Part shown: positions 8,994 to 16,669 of the stretch, in pieces
Layout of the letters: each line of letters starts with the position of its first letter
How positions within the stretch are numbered: position 1 is the first letter of the stretch
Source: Crocinitomicaceae bacterium
GTDB taxonomy: Bacteria; Bacteroidota; Bacteroidia; Flavobacteriales_D; Crocinitomicaceae
Direction: 5' to 3'
Assembly (NCBI GenBank): GCA_022447665.1
Contig: JAKVAQ010000018.1
Coordinates: 1 to 64,000, forward strand
Length of the DNA stretch: 64,000 nt
Notes under the pieces: generated by a model
What the model was told of the DNA's origin: nothing
The model's input: the letters and a program-made list of their open reading frames with translations, nothing else
Databases searched by the model: none
Program-made: the position numbers and the translations under genes

Positions 8994-10190
8994 ATGAATG
9001 TTTTAGTGTTAGGAGCTGGAGCTTATCAAGTTTCGGGTATAAAAAAGCTAAAGGAAAAGGGCTTCTTTGTTGTTGCTCTTGATGGCAATCCTGCTTCACC
9101 AGGGAAAGAATTTGCAAATGAGTTCAAGCAGTGTAATATATTGTCTTTTGAAGAGGTAAAAGATTATATTCTAGAAAAAGGCGAGGATTTTTTTGATGCT
9201 TGCCTTAGCTTTTGCACGGATGCTCCCATGAAAGTCCTAGGAGAGATCAACGATTTTTTTGGATTCATGGGGATTTCAAAGAAATTGGCTCAAATTTCCG
9301 TGGATAAGTTTTTGCAGCGCGAAAAGATGGTAGCGGCCGGTTTACCAACGCCGGCATTTCAATTATTGAATTCGCCAGATGATTTGCTTAATATAGAATT
9401 TCCTTGTGTAGTAAAGCCTGTGGATTCAGCTGGGAGTAGAGGAGTTTCGGTTGTTTGGAGTAAGAAAGAATATGATAAAGCAATAATTAACGCATTTGAT
9501 ACATCGAAATCGGGTAAGTGTATTGTAGAAGAATTTATTGTTGGAACTGAATATACGGCTGAAGTGCTGTTGCACAATGGTCAACAAGAAATCCTAGGGA
9601 TTTCAGAGAAATTCAAACCCCTCCAGAATTATACTGTTTCAAACCAACTTCATTATAATTCACCTAGAGCTAAAAGGCATTATAATCAGATTGCTTCAAT
9701 TTTGAAACGATTTTTTGAGACAGCGCATTACGACAATAGTATTACCCATACCGAGCTGATCTTAAATGAAAAGAATAATCAATTTTACTTGATCGAATCG
9801 TCTCTTCGATCAGGTGGTTTTGCAATTTTTGATGAGGTTCTTCCTTATCTTTCAGATGACGATATAGTTGGTAAAACGATAGATGTTTATTTGGGTAAAG
9901 AAGTTGAATTAGACATTAAAAAGGAGAAAAGTGTAATCATGAATTTTGTGTCTTCGAATCCAGGGAAATTGATTTCTTATTCTATGGATGGAAATGTATA
10001 TTCTAACTTTGAGGGAGCTTCAGAGAAGCACGGTTTTTTTCTTAAGGAAGGAGATGAAGTTAAAGCCTTAGATTCAGATGGAGCTAGAGTAGCTTTCATT
10101 CTTACCTTTGCTGATAATTGGCATAAAGCTTTTGAGCTTTCCAACTTAGTAGAATACAGTATGAATATTGACGTAGAAAGATTAGAATGA
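8994..10190 (+). CDS. ATP-grasp domain ligase
   Basis: This 398-residue ATP-grasp protein (carbamoyl-phosphate-synthase-large-subunit-like) has an N-terminal MNVLVLGAGAYQVSGIKKLK pre-ATP-grasp fold. The ATP loop is VVKPVDSAGSRGVSVV, followed by EEFIVGTEYTAEV and HTELILN...LIESSLRSGG. The last motif usually reads E-x-N; here it is ESS, so metal coordination may vary. ATP-grasp enzymes join a carboxylate to an amine or thiol through an acyl phosphate. In a nonulosonic-acid operon it could attach an amino or hydroxy acid to a sugar amine. The frame extends to a GTG at 8982 but the ATG at 8994 fits the Rossmann start better. It overlaps the next gene by 4 bp. Confidence 0.75.
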   Translation: MNVLVLGAGAYQVSGIKKLKEKGFFVVALDGNPASPGKEFANEFKQCNILSFEEVKDYILEKGEDFFDACLSFCTDAPMKVLGEINDFFGFMGISKKLAQISVDKFLQREKMVAAGLPTPAFQLLNSPDDLLNIEFPCVVKPVDSAGSRGVSVVWSKKEYDKAIINAFDTSKSGKCIVEEFIVGTEYTAEVLLHNGQQEILGISEKFKPLQNYTVSNQLHYNSPRAKRHYNQIASILKRFFETAHYDNSITHTELILNEKNNQFYLIESSLRSGGFAIFDEVLPYLSDDDIVGKTIDVYLGKEVELDIKKEKSVIMNFVSSNPGKLISYSMDGNVYSNFEGASEKHGFFLKEGDEVKALDSDGARVAFILTFADNWHKAFELSNLVEYSMNIDVERLE

Positions 10191-10903
10191 GACTAAATGA
10201 TTCACACTTACATATAAGTTCTGGAATTGATGATTACGATATTGATATTTCATTCAGAAACATAATCTACAATTATATAGAAGAATATAATGAAGAGTCA
10301 GATAAGTACCGTGACTCGTCAACGCATCATACTTTAATATTTGATTTTAGGTCAACTCATAACACGAAATTTTTGATTGATGAAATCAAAGCGAATCGTG
10401 TACATGGGATTAAGATTCATTCAAGAATTCAAAAAATTCTTCCTGATGAGTATGATTTGTTATTGAAGAGATTGAATGAAATTCCAGAATATATACCTAT
10501 TACCTTCGATGCTTTTTATGATGGACCAGATGTTATGTATCAACCATCCATGACTGCTCTTGGTAAGCTGGTAGAGATTTACCCAAACAGAAAAGTCATT
10601 ATTGCGCATTCAGGAGGATACGAAATGTTAAAGTACTTTTTTCATTTTCGTACATTAAAAAATGTTTATTTTGACCTTTCTTTAAGCTTGCACTATCTCA
10701 AAGATAGCTCGGTAAAAACAGACCTAATTAAGCTTCTGAAATTCGTAAACAAGGAAAGAATCATTTTTGGTACTGATTATCCATTTGCTCCTGCTTCTGG
10801 TCAAGTTGATACGCTATTATCATTTTTTGAGGAATTAGATATTAGCAAAGACGAACAGGATTTGGTTTTTTATCAGAATTATTTATCAGTTTTTAAATCA
10901 TAA
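10187..10903 (+). CDS. Amidohydrolase-2-type metal-dependent hydrolase
   Basis: The 238-residue protein carries the H-x-H metal motif at its start (NDSHLHIS), a Lys/His strand (GIKIHSRI), IIAHSGGYE, and the C-terminal FGTDYPFAP with the catalytic Asp. This is the amidohydrolase-2 layout (ACMSD / oxalomesaconate-hydratase relatives). It could hydrolyse an amide or lactone, or decarboxylate or hydrate a small acid. It overlaps the ATP-grasp gene by 4 bp and ends 1 bp before pseI, so it belongs to the sugar-acid operon. Pairing an ATP-grasp ligase with an amidohydrolase suggests a tailoring step, but the substrate is unknown. Confidence 0.75.
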   Translation: MRLNDSHLHISSGIDDYDIDISFRNIIYNYIEEYNEESDKYRDSSTHHTLIFDFRSTHNTKFLIDEIKANRVHGIKIHSRIQKILPDEYDLLLKRLNEIPEYIPITFDAFYDGPDVMYQPSMTALGKLVEIYPNRKVIIAHSGGYEMLKYFFHFRTLKNVYFDLSLSLHYLKDSSVKTDLIKLLKFVNKERIIFGTDYPFAPASGQVDTLLSFFEELDISKDEQDLVFYQNYLSVFKS

Positions 10904-10904
10904 T

Positions 10905-11921
10905 ATGTTTGGCGATAAAGTGTTTATAGTGGCGGAATTATCCGCTAATCATGGTGGAGATATTGAAATTGCTAAAGAAACAATTCGTGCAGCAAAACGA
11001 TGTGGAGCTGATGCTATAAAACTCCAGACCTATACTGCGGATACTATTACGCTAGACGCTAAAACAGATGATTTTTTAATCAAAGGAGGTACAATTTGGG
11101 ACGGAATGTATCTTCATGATTTATATCAAGAAGCTCATATGCCCTGGGAATGGCATGAAGAGCTTTTCAAGACTGCTAAAGAGGAAAATATATTATGTTT
11201 TTCATCACCTTTTGATTTCACTGCGGTTGATCTTCTCGAAAAATTTGATGTTCCAGCTTATAAAATTGCGTCGTTTGAAATAACGGATGTTCCATTAATT
11301 GATTATTGCGCACGAAAAGGTAAGCCCATGATTATTTCAACGGGCGTGGCATCAGAAGAGGACATTCAAACGGCAGTTGATACGTGCAGAAATGCCGGAA
11401 ATAATGACATAACCTTGTTGTTATGCACTTCGGCATATCCAGCAAAAATTGAAGAAGCAAATCTTATAATGATAAAAGATTTGAAAGAACGATTTGCTGT
11501 AAAATCTGGTTTGTCGGATCATACCTTGGGCACACTTGTGCCAATATTATCGGTTGCATTTGGGGCGCAAATGATTGAAAAACACTTCATCTTAGATAAG
11601 AAAATAGGTGGCCATGATGCATCTTTCTCCCTTGATGAAAAAGAATTTTCGGATATGGTAAGCGCCGTTAGACTAGCAGAGTCATCTATTGGGAATGTTG
11701 ATTATAGGGTTACTCCCGAAAAAGAAATAAGAAGAAGATCGGTTAGATCCATATATGTTTCACAAGATGTTAAAAGAGGAGAGATTATTACTCTTAAAAA
11801 TGTGAAGTCAGTTCGCCCTGGCTTTGGTCTGTCTCCCAAGAAACTTAATGACGTTTTAGGTAAAGCCTTTAATGCTGATTATGTAAAGGGAACGGCATTA
11901 AAAGAAGACATGATCTCTTGA
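10905..11921 (+). CDS. pseI: Pseudaminic acid synthase (nonulosonic acid synthase)
   Basis: PseI condenses a trideoxy-hexose with phosphoenolpyruvate to give the nine-carbon sugar. The 338-residue protein has the NeuB barrel motifs VAELSANHGG, DAIKLQTYTADT, FSSPFDFTAVDLL, KIASFEITDVPLI and GLSDHTLGTLVP. It also has MIEKHFILDKKIGGHDASFS, which is typical of the PseI branch over NeuB or LegI. A C-terminal SAF (antifreeze-like) domain follows, with RRSVRSIYVSQDVKRGEII. It is the last biosynthetic gene of the operon, placed before the flippase. The PseI-branch features suggest an L-glycero-L-manno type product. Confidence 0.92.
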   Translation: MFGDKVFIVAELSANHGGDIEIAKETIRAAKRCGADAIKLQTYTADTITLDAKTDDFLIKGGTIWDGMYLHDLYQEAHMPWEWHEELFKTAKEENILCFSSPFDFTAVDLLEKFDVPAYKIASFEITDVPLIDYCARKGKPMIISTGVASEEDIQTAVDTCRNAGNNDITLLLCTSAYPAKIEEANLIMIKDLKERFAVKSGLSDHTLGTLVPILSVAFGAQMIEKHFILDKKIGGHDASFSLDEKEFSDMVSAVRLAESSIGNVDYRVTPEKEIRRRSVRSIYVSQDVKRGEIITLKNVKSVRPGFGLSPKKLNDVLGKAFNADYVKGTALKEDMIS

Positions 11922-12140
11922 CTATTACATCCTTTGCCTTTTCTTGTGACACAAGTGAAAAAGAGATGTTCTCATTATTCCAACTCATTAATGAGTGGGA
12001 ATTATCATTGTTGAAGATGAATAACTTTATCCAGGATATTAACATTAATTAGATTAAAAACGGAATCTTTAAAAATGGATGAAGGGTATAATTATCTAAT
12101 TTTAGAACAAATTCCATTAAAAGTTACCATTTGGGAATAA
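11918..12140 (+). pseudogene. Possible remnant of a small gene between pseI and the flippase
   Basis: Two short open frames occupy this gap. The first runs from TTG 11918 to TAG 12052 (44 aa, with the stretch EMFSLFQLINEWELSLLK) and overlaps the pseI stop. The second frame is open through 12075-12140 (ATG 12075, MDEGYNYLILEQIPLKVTIW) and its stop lies inside the flippase start, the overlap expected of operon neighbours. A frame change between them would join them into one protein of roughly 70 residues. This could be a decayed acyl-carrier or transferase fragment, a real small protein, or chance. I do not recognise a family. Confidence 0.3.
11974..12005. repeat. 32-bp near-perfect palindrome
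   Basis: The two 16-nt arms match at 14 of 16 positions without a spacer. The core is the perfect 12-mer CTCATTAATGAG at 11984-11995. It sits between pseI and the flippase gene. It has no following T-tract, so it is not a standard terminator; a dimeric regulator site or mRNA hairpin is possible. Confidence 0.6.
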
Positions 12141-13618
12141 TCCAAAAGCAAGCGGTTAGAAATACTGTAATTCAAGTTGCAGGAAATATGTTTGGTGCAA
12201 TCACTAGACTATTAATGCCGTTGGTTTTGAGTGCTGCTGAAATCGGTGTTTTCCAGATTCTAGATGCAATTTCCGGATTTTTCAAAATGGTTTTCAATCT
12301 AGGCTTTATCCAAGTTTTATTAAGATTATTTCCAAAATATAGAAATGAAGAGAAGGGGCATCATGGGTTTTTAGCCTTTGGAATTTATATATCACTGATT
12401 GGTATAGCCTTCAGTTATACCTTGTATTATTTACTAGGAACTGGATTTTGGGTGAACGCGAATGATGAAAATTACATATTGGTTCAATCGTTTGTTTGGT
12501 TAGTTATACCAAGAGTTTTCTTTAGAATTCTCTTTGTAAATATTGATGGCTACGTTCGAATGCTTTTCAATTCTGTCATTGGTTCTTTCCTAGAAAGCCT
12601 CGTTATCAAGATAGTAATTGCAACAGGGGTTTTACTTTTCTGGCTTACCTATATCGATTATAGTGCTGTGGTTTATTTCTACATGCTCGCCTTTTGCATA
12701 CCAGGTGTAGTGATTATTATTTACGCTCTTGCTAAGACAAAGAAAATTACTGCTCCTGCTCCTGAATTATATGCTAAGGAAAACAGAAAACAGTTATCAA
12801 GTCTTATGTTGTTTGGGATGCTTGCTGGGGCATCTGGTTCTTTAGTTCTATATGTTGATACCTATATGGTAGCAAACTTAATATCGGTAGAAGCCATCGG
12901 TATATATGGAACACTTTTTTTTGCGGCCAGGCTCATAATAATGCCTTCTAGGGCCATTAATGCAATTGCTAATACTGTATTAGCAGAGTCTTGGAAAGAG
13001 AACGATATGGATAATATCCTGTTGGTGTATCGTAAGAGCTGTCTTAATCAATTGCTTTTGGGTGGATTCTTATATGTTCTTGGTTGGGGACTAATAGAGT
13101 CGGCGCTCAGTTTCTCAGTAAAATTTAATGAATATTCAGATCACCTATATGTATTTTTCTTTCTTGGTCTCTCTGTGATTATAGAAATGGCAACAGGTAC
13201 TAATTCTGCAGTTATTTCTACCTCTAAGAAATATCGATATAATACGTATTTCATTCTCATTCTAGTTGTGGTGCTTATTGCAACGAATTTCATATTTATT
13301 CATTACTTCAACTTAGAGGGAGCTGCAATGGCATCGGCTGTATCAGTTTTTATTGTAAACCTAATTCGTTGGGCCTTTCTCTACAAAACATATAATCTTC
13401 AACCTTTTAACGGCGCATTCTTTAAGACCTTGTTATTTATTGCCGGGATGATGTGCTTGGCTCATTTTGTAAATATTTCTGATAACCAAATTATAAACCT
13501 ACTTGTTAAAGGTTTTATGCTAACAACGGTGTTTTGGGGAGGAGCGATTCTTTTGAAATTATCTCCTGATATCAATGATTGGTTAGCCAAGATTAGAAAT
13601 GTTATTTTGAGAAAATGA
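12131..13618 (+). CDS. Polysaccharide flippase (Wzx / MATE-like)
   Basis: This 495-residue integral membrane protein has about 12-14 hydrophobic segments along its whole length. It starts MGIIQKQAVRNTVIQVAG, a beginning typical of Bacteroidota O-antigen flippases, which supports the TTG start at 12131 although no ATG is nearby. Such proteins move lipid-linked glycans across the inner membrane. As the last transport gene of this operon it probably exports the repeat unit containing the nonulosonic acid. Its stop overlaps the next ATG by 4 bp. Confidence 0.85.
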   Translation: MGIIQKQAVRNTVIQVAGNMFGAITRLLMPLVLSAAEIGVFQILDAISGFFKMVFNLGFIQVLLRLFPKYRNEEKGHHGFLAFGIYISLIGIAFSYTLYYLLGTGFWVNANDENYILVQSFVWLVIPRVFFRILFVNIDGYVRMLFNSVIGSFLESLVIKIVIATGVLLFWLTYIDYSAVVYFYMLAFCIPGVVIIIYALAKTKKITAPAPELYAKENRKQLSSLMLFGMLAGASGSLVLYVDTYMVANLISVEAIGIYGTLFFAARLIIMPSRAINAIANTVLAESWKENDMDNILLVYRKSCLNQLLLGGFLYVLGWGLIESALSFSVKFNEYSDHLYVFFFLGLSVIIEMATGTNSAVISTSKKYRYNTYFILILVVVLIATNFIFIHYFNLEGAAMASAVSVFIVNLIRWAFLYKTYNLQPFNGAFFKTLLFIAGMMCLAHFVNISDNQIINLLVKGFMLTTVFWGGAILLKLSPDINDWLAKIRNVILRK

Positions 13619-14247
13619 TAATTAAGTCTATTAATCGAGCGGATATAAGAACGATTTCTTATCGCGGCAAAAAAGTGAAGACGGGTATCTTTAAAATGCC
13701 TGTTTCAACAGAGATGGAAGTTACTACTAAAGGACTGTCAGGTGACAATGTGGTAGATAAACGCTACCATGGGGATTACGATAAAGGACTTTATGCTTAT
13801 GGTTCGGAACAATATGAATTTTGGAAACCCCAGTATCCAGACCTAGATTTTCAATGGGGTATGTTTGGTGAAAACCTTACCGTTGATGGTTTAGACGAGG
13901 GAGAGATATTTGTCGGAGATCGCTGGCGAATAGGCGAGGAGGTAATCGTTGAGGTTTCGCAGCCAAGAGAGCCTTGCTTTAAATTGGGAGCTCGATTTGA
14001 AACACAAAAAGTAGTAAAGGCATTTGCAAAATCGAATTATCCTGGAGCTTACCTTAGAATTATTCAGCCTGGTATTATAAATGCGGGCGATGAAATTACA
14101 ATAGTGAAGAACGATAAGGAGCGCCTGAGTATTGGTGAAGTTTGGAAATGTCTTTTTCACGAAAAAGATATTGATGGGATTAAAAGAGCCTTAGCGCACC
14201 CTTTATTAGCAGAAGATAGCAAGGAGACTCTATTGAAGAGACTCTAA
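13615..14247 (+). CDS. MOSC domain-containing protein (YiiM-like)
   Basis: The 210-residue protein has the MOSC motifs DKRYHGDYDKGLYAYG, WGMFGENLTVDGLDEGEI and the conserved cysteine region VSQPREPCFKLGARF. MOSC proteins are molybdenum-cofactor sulfur-carrier-like or molybdoenzyme domains that act in the cytoplasm on N-hydroxylated or related compounds. It overlaps the flippase stop by ATGA (4 bp) and is thus co-transcribed, though a link to glycan synthesis is unclear. It ends overlapping the 3' end of the convergent patatin gene by 4 bp. The domain assignment is firm; the function is not. Confidence 0.85.
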   Translation: MIIKSINRADIRTISYRGKKVKTGIFKMPVSTEMEVTTKGLSGDNVVDKRYHGDYDKGLYAYGSEQYEFWKPQYPDLDFQWGMFGENLTVDGLDEGEIFVGDRWRIGEEVIVEVSQPREPCFKLGARFETQKVVKAFAKSNYPGAYLRIIQPGIINAGDEITIVKNDKERLSIGEVWKCLFHEKDIDGIKRALAHPLLAEDSKETLLKRL

Positions 14248-16583
14248 CGTAATCCTCTCTTATTAAAGATTACCCAACCGTAAGATAATTGGAAGGATAA
14301 ACGCTCTAGTGGTGACTTTCCATCTAAATAATTCATTGTACCTCTAATAGGACCTATCACAGAATGGTAAATCACAGAAAGACTTCCGATTCCAAATTGT
14401 CCTTGGAACAATTCACCATCTACGGCAATACCGTTGTCGTTTAAAATTCTTCGAATTGGTTTGAAATAGTAGGCTTCTAGTCGTACATCGAGCTTATTAT
14501 CAAAAAATGAGAACACATTAATAAGCCCACCTGCTAAATACTTATTTGCCCTGAAGTCATAGTAAAAACCAGTCTTCGCATCGGGTATTGGTTCATAAAC
14601 ATGAGAGTTCAGAATACTCGCTGTATAGTTTTGAAAATAAGGCTGGAAAGAATACAAACCTTCTGCCGAAATACCTAAGCTATAGTGTTTTCTCTTTATG
14701 AAATAATTCGTGTAATTTGCCTTGAAGTAAACCCATGTTCTGAATGTTTTAGTTTCATCTCTTAGTAAGGCTGTAGAACCTGGTAAGGTGTGTTCAACTC
14801 CATGGATGAATCGAGATTCAAAGTTAGCTTCCATGCCTTCATTCGCGAATTGCTTTCGGTTAAGGTTTGAAAACTTAAGTGAAACCCCGGGCGAATAATA
14901 ATGGAAGGAGGTAAAATCAGTAGTGTCCAACGCCGTAAAATCCTCTGTTTGATAATAGTCATCTTCATTCGTTCCGTTTACGAAATCTACCGTAAGCTTA
15001 CCCGTTTGTTTAACCCTAAAGTGAGCCTTTAGGCCCCAATAGATCTCGTTTTGTACCAAATAACTTGGTTTTACATCTTCAAAGAAGGTAGCAAAACTTC
15101 TAAAATAGTCCCACCTATTCATAACAAAAACAGGTTCTACATATGAGTTTGCACGTGTAGGCAAGTGGAAGTTTAACCCTGCTTTCACCGAGCCATAAAA
15201 CTTACCAAAGAAGGTGTTGGCATAAAAAGTAATAGGAGATCTCTTAAAGTCGGAATAAGATGCACTCAAGTATCCCATATTTACAGGCCGAGAAGAGTAA
15301 TGTCCTCCAAAAGCTAATCGCAATGGTTTTTCACGTTTAATGGCTAAGTTAAGCTCTTGACTTGTGTCTGTTACATTGGTCAGTGAGGGAAAAATGGAAA
15401 CAACATGATCGTTCTGATATAGATCCAAATATCTAAAATGCAGCTTATCTTTTGTTAATGTCGGAGACTTTTTACTTGGCAAGAATTTTTGTTCCAAGTA
15501 ACTTTCTTGATCTGGAGTAACTCCCGTAATATTGACATTCGTTATTCTACAACTAATTTTCTTTCTATTGTAAGTTTGTCTTCTTGTCAAAAGCTCTTTT
15601 TTACTTTGCCTACGCGTTACAAAAGCTTTTATCGAGTCTATGTTCTCGAGGGTAGTTTCATAACCAATTTGTATTGCTTTTTGAATCTCCGCAAAATCAA
15701 AAGTGCTTATATTGCCAAGGTTTGGCTCTATCATTATCCCTTGCTCACATGGTAATTCATATAGTGATTTTGAAGAGAACATGTTTACGATCTGAGAAAT
15801 TAGATTATCATCTGTTGGAGCTGCCTCGTTAAAGGAAACATTGCTTCCTATTATGAAATCGGGACTAAAATCTTCATACAGTTCAGTTGCAGGGAAGTTA
15901 TTATATAAACCACCATCAAACAATAACTCTCCTTCTACTTCAATAGGGCTTATGAAAAAAGGATAAGTCATACTTGCACGAACTGCCTTGTTTAATTCTC
16001 CGTCTTTGAATACCACACTTGATTTGTCTGCGATATTCGAGGCTACACATCGAAAAGGAACAAAAAGGCTATCGAATGTTTCTTTACTAGCAACAGGATT
16101 AAACCCCAAATAGGTTAATAACTCCAGATCAAGCACTGTAGGGTTAAGTAAGTTGGTAGGCAAAGATTTACTAAAAATTGAATCTTTTGTAAAGTGATAG
16201 GAGATCAACTCAGGAGATTCCTCAACCTCAGAAAAATAGTATCGATCTTCTGGACCTAATAAACCTTGACTAATTAAATAAAACTGCTCGCTTGTCACAA
16301 TAGCCTCAATTTCCCATGGAGAATATCCAGAAGCGTACATAGCACCTACAAGAGCTCCCGCGGAGGTTCCTGTAATATAATCTATTGGAATGTCGTTTTC
16401 CTCCAGAGCCTTCAAAACACCTACATGTGCGAATCCCGATGCTCCACCGCCACTGAAAACAAGCCCAACTTTTTGAGCATAAGTAGTCCAGGTCATGCAA
16501 AATGCAAAACATAAGAACGCGGAACGATATGCCAATTTTCTTAGGCTCACCGGCTCTAATTTACGCTGAATATAAAACAGCAC
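14244..16583 (-). CDS. Patatin-like phospholipase with C-terminal outer-membrane barrel
   Basis: This 779-residue protein has a signal-peptide-like segment ending near TYAQKVG. The patatin domain (about residues 40-250) has the oxyanion loop GGGASGFAHVG, the nucleophile in GTSAGALVGAMYASG, and the Asp in LFDGGLYNNFPA. A POTRA-like part (VNITGVTPDQESYLEQKF) and about 400 residues of alternating, aromatic-rich strands follow, ending ...SYGWVIFNKRGLR, as in surface-antigen/BamA-like barrels. This is the patatin-barrel type of protein common in Bacteroidota and related to type Vd autotransporters. The Ser-Asp dyad is intact. It should act on lipids at the outer membrane. Confidence 0.85.
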   Translation of the reverse strand: MLFYIQRKLEPVSLRKLAYRSAFLCFAFCMTWTTYAQKVGLVFSGGGASGFAHVGVLKALEENDIPIDYITGTSAGALVGAMYASGYSPWEIEAIVTSEQFYLISQGLLGPEDRYYFSEVEESPELISYHFTKDSIFSKSLPTNLLNPTVLDLELLTYLGFNPVASKETFDSLFVPFRCVASNIADKSSVVFKDGELNKAVRASMTYPFFISPIEVEGELLFDGGLYNNFPATELYEDFSPDFIIGSNVSFNEAAPTDDNLISQIVNMFSSKSLYELPCEQGIMIEPNLGNISTFDFAEIQKAIQIGYETTLENIDSIKAFVTRRQSKKELLTRRQTYNRKKISCRITNVNITGVTPDQESYLEQKFLPSKKSPTLTKDKLHFRYLDLYQNDHVVSIFPSLTNVTDTSQELNLAIKREKPLRLAFGGHYSSRPVNMGYLSASYSDFKRSPITFYANTFFGKFYGSVKAGLNFHLPTRANSYVEPVFVMNRWDYFRSFATFFEDVKPSYLVQNEIYWGLKAHFRVKQTGKLTVDFVNGTNEDDYYQTEDFTALDTTDFTSFHYYSPGVSLKFSNLNRKQFANEGMEANFESRFIHGVEHTLPGSTALLRDETKTFRTWVYFKANYTNYFIKRKHYSLGISAEGLYSFQPYFQNYTASILNSHVYEPIPDAKTGFYYDFRANKYLAGGLINVFSFFDNKLDVRLEAYYFKPIRRILNDNGIAVDGELFQGQFGIGSLSVIYHSVIGPIRGTMNYLDGKSPLERLSFQLSYGWVIFNKRGLR

Positions 16584-16669
16584 AATAGGTAATCACAGCA
16601 TTTAACGGAATAATCCTTAATTTAATTACAATTATAGGTAGTTTTATTAATGTCGACAACCTACTGTGT

